Below, piece after piece: positions 28,101 through 36,873 of a stretch of 64,000 bases of DNA. Both the position numbers and the translations under genes were made by a program. The notes under the pieces are model-generated. The model made no database searches. It was not told the origin of the DNA and saw only the letters and a list, made by a program, of their open reading frames with translations. The stretch's first letter is position 1; every line of letters begins with the position of its first letter. Source of the stretch: Paenibacillus sp. OK003 (GTDB taxonomy: Bacteria > Bacillota > Bacilli > Paenibacillales > Paenibacillaceae); contig NZ_FOBD01000008.1 in NCBI RefSeq assembly GCF_900109515.1, positions 124,001 through 188,000 of the forward strand, in the 5' to 3' direction.

Positions 28101-28353
28101 TTGCCAGCCCCTCCAACGTCCGTCCGAGCAATTGGCGTCGCTTCGTACCCTTCGCTTCCGCGGCATTACGCATCGGATTGGGCCAACGAAGCTCCGCAAG
28201 ACGCAGAGCGGCAGGCTGAAACAGACGACCCCCGTCGCCAAAATTCAGCTTCCGTACCACGTGGCTCCACGCATCCACACGTGGCTCCGATGTTTCACCG
28301 GAAAAACAAAAAAATACGTCACCAAGCCATACTCCATACAGCGATTGCATCAT
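25150..28353 (-). CDS. SNF2-family helicase (YwqA-like)
   Basis: SWI2/SNF2 ATPase of 1067 residues. The N-terminal half is the bacterial SNF2-associated region (DUF3670-like). The ATPase core begins about residue 565 with LRPYQERGYQWLSAM, Walker A DDMGLGKT, the helicase Ia region VCPTSLLGNWQREL, Walker B variant LDEAQ, motif III MTGTPVENRLSELWSIFQFL, then lobe 2 with LIFTQY, FLHGGVSK, FVLSLRAGGVGLNL and RVFRIGQ. All core motifs are intact. Likely a DNA translocase that remodels protein-DNA complexes, working with the adjacent SWIM protein. Confidence 0.92.
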   Translation of the reverse strand: MMQSLYGVWLGDVFFCFSGETSEPRVDAWSHVVRKLNFGDGGRLFQPAALRLAELRWPNPMRNAAEAKGTKRRQLLGRTLEGLAISPKDTFKLLLHWDDSILNAAGIQAGEEIRYWVKAAQFTQELLLRGEFAPSAEFAAKTGARRRTGQETLTGVWRPRLLQEADVERFRELAESMPPIGLSAPGAYASSEPESREEAGAAVLFSFMSGMVHAVVTGEMESMDSELSRYRTPFRRGSSPVAELWWNSLISMFRPVTVQGPTEEMAELIVTLQEAGGTAKPVVGSEETAPTEGELKLVLRLEPPLGDHESLWGITFWADSVQESGLRLPARTIWAHPERDLDRGKVRYISAAEQLLMALGHASELAPELETALLHARPEGMKLEQQAFFEFLTYAVPRLQKAGVTVLMPSRWSRAGKRRAGLRLQMLNRGIERPVGAPSALGMEQLVAFKAEPMLDGKPVTAEELAALAEATVPYVMFRGEWIEVDTKEIRQVLRYMKKEEEQYMPLSEWLHLAAEEGEDTAWKGLSVFGAESEGLLSFLLDGQVLRSIEPRQVPAELHGELRPYQERGYQWLSAMRELGFGVCLADDMGLGKTIQVITCLLDLKHEEQQAAAEEAREHEAFMGMEEESANGVQPHVHDAHLPALIVCPTSLLGNWQRELKRFAPNLSLYIHHGGQRLHGNAFQAEAQSHDIVLTTYHLAGRDGPDLASLHWSTVVLDEAQYIKNYRTKQAQSVMRLSTPHRIAMTGTPVENRLSELWSIFQFLNPGYLGTASSFRQRYTGLGPSEENAASLRELHRLVSPFMLRRLKSDPDIRKDLPEKLELKSYCSLTPEQTVLYQRVVDDLMGGLDGRNGIARKGIVLSSLTKLKQICDHPVLADSSRKEHGKAEASGKMERLLELVDAIRDNGESALIFTQYVAMGELLVSRLTQRYEEEPYFLHGGVSKSQRDDMVETFQKGEGPSLFVLSLRAGGVGLNLTRASHVVHYDRWWNPAVENQATDRVFRIGQNRNVQVHKLICQGTLEERIDELIESKKALSEQVVGSGENWLTEMSDDELRGLISLQGETWL

Positions 28354-28547
28354 TACAGTCTCCCGTCATCCCTTCGCATTGTTACTCTCCATCATATACG
28401 AAAATGCTCGGATTTAAAAACGTTTACGCATAAAAAGTGCTACATCACTTCGAAAAACCATCTTCAAACCACTTCATACTATATTATGTATGGCTGTTAA
28501 AAGGTGAAACACACCACGTCATTGCATTCAACGATAAGGTGATCACA

Positions 28548-28594
28548 CTAAAAATGCCCCTCGTCCCCAAAAAGGGGTAAGGAGCATTATCAAA
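28548..28594 (-). terminator. Terminator of the CheW-like gene
   Basis: On the minus strand AATGCTCC..ACCCC and GGGG..GAGGGGCATT form a strong stem followed by TTTTT, 45 bases after the gene. Confidence 0.8.
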
Positions 28595-28637
28595 TCAAGC
28601 GGATATGTGTTTTGTATATAACATTTCAGCGTTGCGT

Positions 28638-29090
28638 TTACTGTGATTTGGTTAAATTACCGAGCAATACATCCAAATTAAGAATACCCGCCTCATGATC
28701 GGCATTGTGTGCGATTTCCTTGAATATTCCCGCTGTGTAACGACGATATTCTTCCGTAGGCTCTTCGAACCGATCATACATCACCACGGAATCGACGGAA
28801 TCGACGACGAGCGGTACATAAGCGTCGTGGTACGGCACAACAATGATACGCGTGGAAGGTGTAGGCTCCTCGTCAGGCATGCCGAGCAGGACGCGTACAC
28901 TTACAACAGAGACCACTTTGCCGTACAAGGGCGTGAAACCCTTAATCTCAGGACTGCCAAAAGGAACGGTGGTTACAGGGAGCATTTTGATAATTTCATG
29001 AACTTCATCAATACGAAGCGCACAAATCTGATTTCCGACCGAAAAATTAATATATTGAACTTGAACTTCCTCATCCATAAATGTTTTCAT
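28638..29090 (-). CDS. CheW-like chemotaxis/scaffold protein
   Basis: 150 residues, a single CheW domain: VQYINFSVGNQICALRIDEVHEIIKMLPVTTVPFGSPEIKGFTPLYGKVVSVVSVRVLLG fits the two SH3-like subdomains. CheW links receptors to CheA in chemotaxis clusters. It stands alone here with its own terminator and no che genes nearby, so it may be an accessory CheW/CheV-like adaptor. Weak ribosome binding site (GAAGGG-like) upstream. Confidence 0.87.
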   Translation of the reverse strand: MKTFMDEEVQVQYINFSVGNQICALRIDEVHEIIKMLPVTTVPFGSPEIKGFTPLYGKVVSVVSVRVLLGMPDEEPTPSTRIIVVPYHDAYVPLVVDSVDSVVMYDRFEEPTEEYRRYTAGIFKEIAHNADHEAGILNLDVLLGNLTKSQ

Positions 29091-29261
29091 ACCCTTCTTG
29101 TCTTCAGTTTCATAAGAAGCTTTTTATAGTCATCTTGATCATGAATCATTACATTTCATGTTGCATTCTCTGTGTTTATATCGGTTGAAGCGAGATAAAT
29201 TTTTACCCATTTCTCAATATGTAGTTTCTATCGTCAGAAATAAGAGCAGCAGAGAAGATAA

Positions 29262-29316
29262 AAAAAGAAAAATGCAAACAGAGCTCCAAGTAAACTGGAG
29301 TTTTGTTTGCATTTTT
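29262..29316 (-). terminator. Terminator of the peptide transporter operon
   Basis: On the minus strand GCAAACA..AACTCCA pairs with TGGAG..TGTTTGC, followed by ATTTTTCTTTTTTT. It lies 30 bases after the last transporter gene. Confidence 0.85.
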
Positions 29317-29346
29317 TGAACGTATTTTCCAGTTCGAAAGATCACT

Positions 29347-30309
29347 CTAATACAAATGACACGCCACCTGGCGTCCTGGTGAAATCTCAAGCAGCTCCGG
29401 GATCACGGAGCGGCATTCGTCCTTCACATACGGACAACGGGTATGAAACGTGCAGCCGGACGGCGGATTTTCCGGATTGGGCACATCGCCGCCCAGGACA
29501 ATGCGTTCCTTTTGCACATTCGGATCAGGAACCGGAACAGCGGACATCAATGCTTTGGTATATGGATGCAGCGCTTCGGTGAACAGTTCGGAGGTGGGTG
29601 CAAGCTCGACCACTTTGCCCAGATACATGACAGCCACACGATCACTGATGAACTTAACGACGGACAGGTCATGAGAGATGAACATATACGTCAGTCCGAA
29701 TTGTTCCTGTAGATCCTGCATCAAGTTCAGCACCTGTGCCTGAATGGACACATCCAGCGCTGACACTGGCTCGTCACACACAATGAATTTGGGATTCAAA
29801 GCGAGAGCACGGGCAATCCCGATCCGTTGCCGTTGTCCACCCGAGAACTCGTGCGGAAAGCGGTGTGCCTGATAGGGGGATAATCCGACCACTTCCATCA
29901 GTTCTTCGATTCGGCTTTTCAACTCGTTTTTTTTCAGATTATGGTGGGTGAGCAGCGGCTCCTCCAGTGTGCGCTGTACCGTCCAGCGGGGATCAAGTGA
30001 GGCGTACGGGTCCTGGAACACCATCTGCATATCCGTTCTGAAACGGCGCAGCTCTTCTGGCGGAAGCTTCCGTAAATCCTTGCCTTCGAAGAACACCTCG
30101 CCATCCGTCGGTTCAATCAGGCGCAGAATGGCACGCCCCGTGGTGGATTTTCCGCAACCGGACTCTCCAACCACGGCGAGTGTTTCCCCGCGCTCCACAG
30201 ACAACGTTACACCATCGACGGCTTTGACGGCACCGACCTGTTTGGAGAACAGGCCTTTGCGGATAGGATAATGCTTTTTGAGGTTTCTGACTTCCAATAT
30301 CGCACTCAT
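29347..30309 (-). CDS. Peptide ABC transporter ATP-binding protein (DppF/OppF-like)
   Basis: 320 residues. Walker [11 protein letters not shown]-loop VFQDP, signature FSGGQRQR, Walker B FIVCDEP and the H-loop are intact, and the C-terminal oligopeptide-transporter extension carries the [16 protein letters not shown] cysteine motif. The start at 30309 overlaps the stop of the upstream ATPase gene in an ATGA junction and has GGAGGGG; the longer open frame is not used. One of a pair of ATPases in this operon. Confidence 0.93.
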   Translation of the reverse strand: MSAILEVRNLKKHYPIRKGLFSKQVGAVKAVDGVTLSVERGETLAVVGESGCGKSTTGRAILRLIEPTDGEVFFEGKDLRKLPPEELRRFRTDMQMVFQDPYASLDPRWTVQRTLEEPLLTHHNLKKNELKSRIEELMEVVGLSPYQAHRFPHEFSGGQRQRIGIARALALNPKFIVCDEPVSALDVSIQAQVLNLMQDLQEQFGLTYMFISHDLSVVKFISDRVAVMYLGKVVELAPTSELFTEALHPYTKALMSAVPVPDPNVQKERIVLGGDVPNPENPPSGCTFHTRCPYVKDECRSVIPELLEISPGRQVACHLY

Positions 30310-31283
30310 ATAATCCCCTCCTGTTGCAGCAGACAGCGGCAGCTGTGGCTTGGTGCTGTCTCCAGTAATTCGGGCTGTATCGTCTCGCACCGTGCTTCCT
30401 TCACCGGACAACGAGGAGCAAAACGACAGCCGGACGGCATATGGGCCGGATTCGGCACCTGACCTGGAATGGATTGAAGACGATCCTGATCCCCTGCAAG
30501 CTGCGGCAGCGAAGCGAGTAGACCGCGAGTATATGGATGCTTGGGATCGGCAAAAAGGGTTTTGACATCCGTCTCTTCCACCACTTGTCCGGCATACATC
30601 ACCATGACGCGATCACACATCTCAGCTACAACACCGAGATCATGGGTGATCATCATGATTGCCATATTCTCCGTCCGCTGGAGGTCACGCATCAAGTCCA
30701 GAATCTGTGCCTGGATGGTCACATCCAGGGCTGTTGTTGGTTCATCCGCGATGAGCAACTGCGGGCTGCATACCATCGCCATGGCGATCATCACCCGCTG
30801 GCGCATGCCACCTGAGAGCTGGTGCGGGTATTGTTCTGCAATTTTGTCAGGACGGGGAATTCCGACTTTGCGAAGCATATCAACCGACCGTGCCCAAGCC
30901 TCTTTTTTGCCCAGCTTCAGATGGTATCGCGCCGCTTCGGAGATTTGTTTGCCGATTTTGAATACCGGATTGAGCGAGGTCATCGGCTCCTGAAAGATCA
31001 TGGCCATTCGGTTACCCCGAATTCGGCGAATTTCTCGCCCGGACAGCTTAAGCATGTCTTTCCCCTGGAAACGGACCTCCCCTGAAGCCACGCGGCCGAT
31101 CTTTTTGGGGAGCAGCTGCATGATTGATAACGAAGTAATACTTTTCCCGCATCCCGATTCTCCGACAATACCCAGCGTTTCACCCTGCCGTATGGAAAGA
31201 CTGATCCCGTCCACGGCGCGGATCACGCCTGCATCCGTGATGAACTCTGTCCGCAAATCCGAAACTTCGAGCAGTTCAGTCAT
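30306..31283 (-). CDS. Peptide ABC transporter ATP-binding protein (DppD/OppD-like)
   Basis: 325 residues. Walker [11 protein letters not shown]-loop FQEP, signature LSGGMRQR, Walker B LLIADEPT and the C-terminal GCRFAPRCP cysteine motif are present. The start at 31283 is chosen because GGGAGGGG precedes it; the ATG at 31304 lacks such a site. Coupled by a four-base overlap to the second ATPase gene and 60 bases after the M20 deacylase gene. Confidence 0.93.
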   Translation of the reverse strand: MTELLEVSDLRTEFITDAGVIRAVDGISLSIRQGETLGIVGESGCGKSITSLSIMQLLPKKIGRVASGEVRFQGKDMLKLSGREIRRIRGNRMAMIFQEPMTSLNPVFKIGKQISEAARYHLKLGKKEAWARSVDMLRKVGIPRPDKIAEQYPHQLSGGMRQRVMIAMAMVCSPQLLIADEPTTALDVTIQAQILDLMRDLQRTENMAIMMITHDLGVVAEMCDRVMVMYAGQVVEETDVKTLFADPKHPYTRGLLASLPQLAGDQDRLQSIPGQVPNPAHMPSGCRFAPRCPVKEARCETIQPELLETAPSHSCRCLLQQEGII

Positions 31284-31343
31284 GTTGTTCCCCTCCCATG
31301 CCATTACGTTCTGAGCCTTTAGCTTTGCTCCTTCTCAAAAAAA

Positions 31344-32681
31344 TTAACGCTTGGACGTCGTGGCTTCTTCGGAAGCCGGACTCTTCGAATTCTTCAATGA
31401 CGTTTCATCTTTCATACCTTCCACGCCCAAATATTTAAGCGCGCTCAGCGCGTACACTTTGGCGCACTGGATAATCTGCCATACGGGTGCTTTTTCGTTA
31501 AAATTATGAATTGTGGACAGCTCTGCCGGACCATATTGCAATACCGGAATCTGATGATTACGGAAGTGGCGTGCATCGCTGGATGCCCATTGCAGCACAC
31601 CATATGCCTCTTCACCGCTCACTTCACTGATGCTCTCCACCAATTGGCTCACGATTGGTTCATGCGCTGGAGTCCAGTTTGCGTTGCCCTGGAAGCCAAA
31701 CGGCTTCAGCTCCGATTCTATTCCTGCTTCAAGCAGAAGCGAGCGAGCACGGTCCAATACATCGCGGTAATCCACACCAAATGGAACACGGGAGTCCACC
31801 TGAACAGTGCACCGATCCGCTACCACATTCACTTTGGTTCCACCCTGAATCGAACCGATATTCACCGTGACATGGTCGAACACCTGATAGGCCAGACCTG
31901 CCTTCTCCCGATCACGCGCATACTCCTGCGAGATGCGGATAATATCCTTCACCTCTTCCGGGATGTCTGGCTTGATGTCCCACAGCCGCTGCAATGCTTC
32001 AATGCCTTTAGCTGCCTTCACAATTGCATTATCACCTACAATGGGTTGAAGACTGCCATGACCCGGTGTTCCTTCCACCGTAAATTCAAACCAGCAGCTT
32101 CCCTTTTGTCCAATGGTTGGATGCTGCGGGCTGGACGGCTCTGCAATGACTGCCGCCGTACCGGTTGCAAGACCACGTTCCAGAACCCATGGTACCCCCA
32201 GGTCACCGCCTGTTTCTTCATCCGGAACAATCATCAGCGACAGATCTCCACGCAAAGGTACACCCAGCTTCGCCAGAATAACCGTCGCAAAGATTAAGCC
32301 AGCAAGTCCGCCTTTCATGTCGGATGCCCCGCGTCCCAGCATATATCCGTCCTTGATTTCACCGCAGAACGGATCAAAATCCCAACGGGAAAGATCCCCG
32401 GCTGGCACAACGTCGGTATGACCACAGAAAATCAGATGTTTGTCTGACTTGTCTGCCCCTTCTCCGTTCAACGTGGAGATCAGGTTAAACATCGTCTCCG
32501 TTGCCGCATGTACTTTGGTGTCGATTCCGGCCTGATGCAGATATTCCATAATAAAAGCACTAATCTCACGCGAATCCCCTGGAGGGTTCTCCGTCGGAAA
32601 ACGAATCAATTGTGAACAGAGCTCCAGTAGTTCGTCCTGGCCCTCCTCGATCGCATCAAGTACCTTCCTTTTCCAATCCAT
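31344..32681 (-). CDS. M20 family deacylase/peptidase (ArgE/DapE-like)
   Basis: Zinc-dependent amidohydrolase of 445 residues. Metal-site motifs: HLIFCGHTDVVP (first His and catalytic Asp), GRGASDMKGG (bridging Asp), and PDEETGGDLG (general-base Glu and ligand Glu), then a dimerisation domain with GTPGHGS. It removes an acyl or aminoacyl group from an amino acid or peptide. Being inside the transporter operon, between the binding protein and the ATPases, it probably acts on the imported substrate. AAAGGAG upstream of the ATG. About 20 Ser/Lys-rich residues extend the C-terminus. Confidence 0.9.
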   Translation of the reverse strand: MDWKRKVLDAIEEGQDELLELCSQLIRFPTENPPGDSREISAFIMEYLHQAGIDTKVHAATETMFNLISTLNGEGADKSDKHLIFCGHTDVVPAGDLSRWDFDPFCGEIKDGYMLGRGASDMKGGLAGLIFATVILAKLGVPLRGDLSLMIVPDEETGGDLGVPWVLERGLATGTAAVIAEPSSPQHPTIGQKGSCWFEFTVEGTPGHGSLQPIVGDNAIVKAAKGIEALQRLWDIKPDIPEEVKDIIRISQEYARDREKAGLAYQVFDHVTVNIGSIQGGTKVNVVADRCTVQVDSRVPFGVDYRDVLDRARSLLLEAGIESELKPFGFQGNANWTPAHEPIVSQLVESISEVSGEEAYGVLQWASSDARHFRNHQIPVLQYGPAELSTIHNFNEKAPVWQIIQCAKVYALSALKYLGVEGMKDETSLKNSKSPASEEATTSKR

Positions 32682-32776
32682 CCTGTTCAGGCTCCTTTCA
32701 ATATGGGCTGTATTGTGGTCCGTACGAATCGTCAGAAGACAGGCATGATTGCCTGTCCCCCAGATCGTCCGTTCGT

Positions 32777-34360
32777 TTACTGCTCTTTGCTAAGCGGGTA
32801 GAAACGCAGAACCTCATCCGGGTAATACACGTATCCGCTGACCTTGTTATTCATGCCGACAACCCGGTTGTATTCGTATAGATACGCCCATGGCGCTTCT
32901 GTCGTAATAATCTCCTGTGCCTTCATGTATAGCTCGTTGCGTTTTGCCTGATCCGGTTCGGCACCTGCTTCTTCCCACAGCTTGTTAACTTCCGCATTGT
33001 TGTAATGAATGTAGTTGGAAGAGCCTTTGCCATAGAGCAGGAAGCCCAGATGGTACCCAGGGTCGTTAACAAATGAAGTCCATTTGGAGATGTAAGAGAC
33101 TAAATTCCCTTCTTTTTGCTGTTCCAGGAACTGTGCACGAGCGACTTTGTTAATGTTCATTTTGACACCGATCTTGGCCAGCTCTGCTTGAATCAGAACC
33201 GCATCATACTCCCAGTCGTCAAAGCCGGAACCGAGGGTAAAGTCAAAGCTGAACCCTTCCGCATAACCCGCTTCTTTCAACAATGCCTTGGCTTTGTCCA
33301 GATTGTACTCGTACACATAGCCTGCATCCGTAAAGCCCGGTGTGTTACTTGCTACAGCACTTTTCATCTCTTTGGCTTGACCGTACATAACATCGTTAAT
33401 CAATTGATCATAAGGGATCGCATAGTTGATGGCCTGACGCACTTTTTCATTATCAAACGGTTTGACATTGTTGTTCATCGCGAAGAACAAAATGCGGTTA
33501 CTCGCATTCGACTTGATGGTCAAATCACTGTTCTCCTGCAAAGCTGCAACATCTTTGGGAGGAATCTCGATCGCCATGTCCACGTCACTCTTGTTCAGCA
33601 GCAGAACACGGTTGGAGGCTTCCTTCGTGAATTTCAGCGTGACTTTGCTGAGCTTCGGTGCACCCTGCCAGTAGTCGTTGTTGGCCTGGAAGACTGCTTC
33701 ACTGGCCGGGTCCCATTTTTCAAGCGTGAACGGGCCTGATCCGGCAGCATTGGTTTTCAGATAATCGTCACCTTTTTCCTCGACCAGCTTCTGGTCCACA
33801 ATGGAGAAGGTATACATGGCAATGATCTGGGTGAACATGTGGTTTGCTTTATTCAGTACGATCTCAACGGTGGAGTCGTCCTTGGCGGTCACGCTCTTGA
33901 TGTCGGCCATTCCGTATAGAAAGCTGCCGGAGCTGGACTTCGCCACACGGTCAAAAGAGTACACAACCGCATCCGCATTGACCGGATTTCCACTTTGGAA
34001 TTTCAGACCGCTTTTGATTTTGAATGTATAGATGGTATTGTCATCAGACACTTCCCAGCTCTCGGCGAGCATCGGCTGAATATCCTCCGTGTTGGCTACG
34101 TCAGCACCATCCACTGTTTTGACACCATAGGTTACCAACTGGTCATAGGTTGCCAGTACCAATGTGTCCGAGGTCAGATCATTCGCCTCCGCCGGGTCCA
34201 TCGTGGTTCCACCCTCAGAGTAAGCAACCGTCAGTGTAGGCGCGGGTTTTGTTTCCTCTCCTGAGCCTGATGCCGCAGGCTGCTGGTTGGCATTACTGGC
34301 ACAGCCACCAAGAACAACGGTAAGAGCAATCATTGCAGAAAACCATTTGAGCTTTTTCAT
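32777..34360 (-). CDS. Peptide ABC transporter substrate-binding lipoprotein (SBP family 5)
   Basis: 527 residues. Lipoprotein signal with lipobox VLGGC (Cys20). The family-5 signature is TVAYSEGGTTMDPAEANDLTSD and the domain continues with AESWEVSDDNTIYTFKIKSGLKFQSGNPVNADAVVYSFDRV. Captures the oligopeptide-like substrate outside the membrane. GGGGAGG precedes the ATG. A 263-base gap with a hairpin separates it from the upstream permease gene, which may adjust its expression. Confidence 0.93.
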   Translation of the reverse strand: MKKLKWFSAMIALTVVLGGCASNANQQPAASGSGEETKPAPTLTVAYSEGGTTMDPAEANDLTSDTLVLATYDQLVTYGVKTVDGADVANTEDIQPMLAESWEVSDDNTIYTFKIKSGLKFQSGNPVNADAVVYSFDRVAKSSSGSFLYGMADIKSVTAKDDSTVEIVLNKANHMFTQIIAMYTFSIVDQKLVEEKGDDYLKTNAAGSGPFTLEKWDPASEAVFQANNDYWQGAPKLSKVTLKFTKEASNRVLLLNKSDVDMAIEIPPKDVAALQENSDLTIKSNASNRILFFAMNNNVKPFDNEKVRQAINYAIPYDQLINDVMYGQAKEMKSAVASNTPGFTDAGYVYEYNLDKAKALLKEAGYAEGFSFDFTLGSGFDDWEYDAVLIQAELAKIGVKMNINKVARAQFLEQQKEGNLVSYISKWTSFVNDPGYHLGFLLYGKGSSNYIHYNNAEVNKLWEEAGAEPDQAKRNELYMKAQEIITTEAPWAYLYEYNRVVGMNNKVSGYVYYPDEVLRFYPLSKEQ

Positions 34361-34524
34361 GTTTAGTTTCCTCCCCTTTTTTGAACCAGTCTTATGATGT
34401 GAAACTGTAAAACGTTGCAGCTTTTATTAGACAAAGTAAATGTGTGGACCAGTACCCCGGAAAGTAACTAACTGATATTCCTGATACCAACCGCAGCAGC
34501 ATTCAATCTGCCTACTGCCGGTGA

Positions 34525-34573
34525 TGGAACCTTGCCTGCCTTTATTTCAGGCATTCCCCGCAAGTTGGTTCCA
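34525..34573 (-). promoter_or_regulatory. Nested hairpin between permease and binding-protein genes
   Basis: On the minus strand TGGAACC (34567-34573 side) pairs with GGTTCCA (34525-34531 side). Inside are TTGC and GCAA-type and GCCTG/CAGGC pairings. No T-run follows. It may be a processing or stability element that raises the level of the binding-protein message. Confidence 0.5.
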
Positions 34574-34623
34574 CCATCCAGCTATCTATGAATCGGTTCT
34601 ATAGGGACCGATGACACTAACCC

Positions 34624-35523
34624 CTATTTTCCCGAACGCAACCTTGGGTCCAGCACATCACGGAAACCATCTCCGAGCAGGTTAAAGCCAAGAATAGATG
34701 TGGCAATAGCCAGTCCAGGGAATGTCACGAGCCACCATTGTCCGGAAATAATATACTCCCGGCCTTCAGAGATCATGGCCCCCCATTCGGCTGTAGGCGG
34801 TTTGACGCCAAGACCGAGAAAGCTCAAACTGGATGCCGTCAGGATAGCAAAGCCCATACCGAGCGTGGCTTGTACCAACAGCGGTGCCAAAGCATTCGGC
34901 AAAATGTGGCGAAACAGAATCACTCTGTCCCTCACTCCAATGGCTCTGCTGGCTTCCACGTATTCCTTTTCGCGCAGGGATACGGTCTGCCCATACATCA
35001 ATCTGGCAAATTCGGGAATGCCTACAATCCCTACAGCAATCATGGCACTCGTCAGTCCGTTGCCGATGGAAGCCGCAATGGCCATGGAGAGTACCAGCGA
35101 AGGAAATGCAAGCAATACATCCATCACCCGCATGATAATATTGCCAGTACGTCCACCGTAGTAAGCAGCAATTCCACCCAGCGGAACTCCGATCACAAAC
35201 GAAATGCTGACGGCAATCAAGCCTGTCCAGATGCTGATTCTGGCGCCATACAGAACACGACTCAGAATGTCCCGGCCATAGTTATCCGTACCAAACCAGT
35301 GACCACCTGACGGGGATTCCAGCTTCACAGCCGTATTCGTCACGTACGGATCATACGGGGCAATCCAGGGAGCAATCGCTGCGATGACAGTCCACATCAC
35401 GATAAAGGCCAGACCAATGGCAGCGAGCCGATTGCGAAGCAACAATCTCAGAAAGGTTTTGGGTTTGGGAACAACCGCTGGTGTTGGTTTGGTTCCCATG
35501 GAAGTCGGTGCGGCAGTACTCAC
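34624..35523 (-). CDS. Peptide ABC transporter permease (DppC-like)
   Basis: 299 residues with an N-terminal oligopeptide-permease segment (LLLRNRLAAIGLAFIVMWTVIAAIAPWIAPYDP) and about six helices. The EAA loop is EYVEASRAIGVRDRVILFRHILPNA, the site that docks the ATPase. The start is a GTG at 35523 with AAAGGAGG nine bases upstream. It begins 27 bases after the first permease gene. Confidence 0.93.
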   Translation of the reverse strand: MSTAAPTSMGTKPTPAVVPKPKTFLRLLLRNRLAAIGLAFIVMWTVIAAIAPWIAPYDPYVTNTAVKLESPSGGHWFGTDNYGRDILSRVLYGARISIWTGLIAVSISFVIGVPLGGIAAYYGGRTGNIIMRVMDVLLAFPSLVLSMAIAASIGNGLTSAMIAVGIVGIPEFARLMYGQTVSLREKEYVEASRAIGVRDRVILFRHILPNALAPLLVQATLGMGFAILTASSLSFLGLGVKPPTAEWGAMISEGREYIISGQWWLVTFPGLAIATSILGFNLLGDGFRDVLDPRLRSGK

Positions 35524-35550
35524 AGCGGTACTCCTCCTTTCGCGGCGACC

Positions 35551-36561
35551 CTATTCATAACGGATTCGTGGATCAATCAATCCATAGACCAGATCCACCG
35601 CCAGATTTATAAAGCTGAACAGAATGGCACTTACCAGTGTGAAGGCCTGAATTGGTGCATAATCAGCAGCCAGAATCGAATCTGTGACATAACCGCCGAC
35701 GCCAGGCCAGGAAAAGATGGTTTCCGTGATGACCGCACCACCGAGTAATCCGCCAAACTGAAGGCCAAGAACGGTCAACGTGGGAATCAGCGCATTGATC
35801 AGGGAGTGTTTGCCAACAACCGCAGTTTCGCTCAAGCCCTTGGCTCGTGCGGTACGCACATAATCCTGTCCGATGACTTCCAGCATGCTGGACCTGGTCA
35901 TACGCGCCACAATCGCCATTGTCCCTGTGCTCAGGCAGATGGCCGGGAGCAGCAAATGTGCAAGACTGCTTTTGAGTGCAACCATATCTCCGGTCATCAG
36001 ACTGTCTACGACATACAATCCGGTGATATGCGTCGGTGGGTTGAGGTCTCCGCTGATGCGTCCCATTGGAGCCGGAGCCCAGCCGAGGATGGAATAGAAG
36101 AGGTAAATAAACAGCAGGCCCAGCCAGAAAATCGGTACACATGCTCCAATCAGTGAGAACACCCTGGAGATGTGGTCGATAAAGGACTCTTTTCGAGTTG
36201 CAGCGATAATGCCTACCGGAATGGCAACACAGATGGCTATAATCACACTGGCCAACGTTAGCTCAATGGTTGCCGGAAAGCGGGTAGCGAAGTCACTCAG
36301 CACCGTATGACCGGTATGGTAGGCGAATCCCAGATTCCCTTGAAGCAACTGTCCCACGTAACTAAAAAACTGTACAAATAATGGCTTGTCCAATCCCATG
36401 TCCATTCGGATTTTGGCAATGACATCATCCGTGGCCTGTTCGCCAGCCATGACAATGGCGGGATCTCCCGGAAGAACGCGGGACAGGATGAAGGTAATCA
36501 CCACAATGCCGATCAGCGCCGGAATCATCTGCAGCAGCCTTCGGAGCGTGTAAGCAAACAA
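35551..36561 (-). CDS. Peptide ABC transporter permease (DppB-like)
   Basis: 336 residues beginning MFAYTLRRLLQMIPALIGIVVITFILSRVLPGDPA, the typical DppB start, with about six helices. The EAA loop is QDYVRTARAKGLSETAVVGKHSLINA. The start is a TTG at 36561 with AAAGGGG eight bases upstream and no better ATG. First gene of the transporter operon and directly downstream of the PucR-type regulator gene and its terminator. Confidence 0.92.
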   Translation of the reverse strand: MFAYTLRRLLQMIPALIGIVVITFILSRVLPGDPAIVMAGEQATDDVIAKIRMDMGLDKPLFVQFFSYVGQLLQGNLGFAYHTGHTVLSDFATRFPATIELTLASVIIAICVAIPVGIIAATRKESFIDHISRVFSLIGACVPIFWLGLLFIYLFYSILGWAPAPMGRISGDLNPPTHITGLYVVDSLMTGDMVALKSSLAHLLLPAICLSTGTMAIVARMTRSSMLEVIGQDYVRTARAKGLSETAVVGKHSLINALIPTLTVLGLQFGGLLGGAVITETIFSWPGVGGYVTDSILAADYAPIQAFTLVSAILFSFINLAVDLVYGLIDPRIRYE

Positions 36562-36714
36562 TCGATCAACCCCTTTAACTCTGATGTCTCACTTGCTGTT
36601 TTACGGTTCTCTGTGGACGGCCCAGTCTTGAAAACTTGTCTGTTTATCCGTCTCTTCTTTGTAATTGTGCTTATTTTACCTAGAATCCGAGCGTCGAACT
36701 ACGTCCCTTTTAGC

Positions 36715-36754
36715 TAAAAAAAAGCACAACCGTTTGTCGATTGTGCACTAATGT
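36715..36754 (-). terminator. Terminator of the PucR-type regulator gene
   Basis: On the minus strand GCACAATCG and CGGTTGTGC pair around ACAAA, followed by eight Ts. The remaining bases between 36562 and 36873 should hold the promoter of the transporter operon; I see only weak candidates (TAAAAT near 36677). Confidence 0.88.
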
Positions 36755-36873
36755 CTCCTATTTATGTCATGTTAAATTACACATTAAGACATAGTTCGCT
36801 ATTTTTCGACCTATATCTACCATATCATGCATTGTTGATTTTGCTGTAGAAGCAAGTATCCGATTGGCAGGAC

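Noticed and set aside
34360..34623. T-box leader because of a GGTGGAACC-like string
   Set aside because: The conserved T-box bulge sequence, stem I specifier loop and a terminator are missing, and the gap lies inside an operon before a binding-protein gene.
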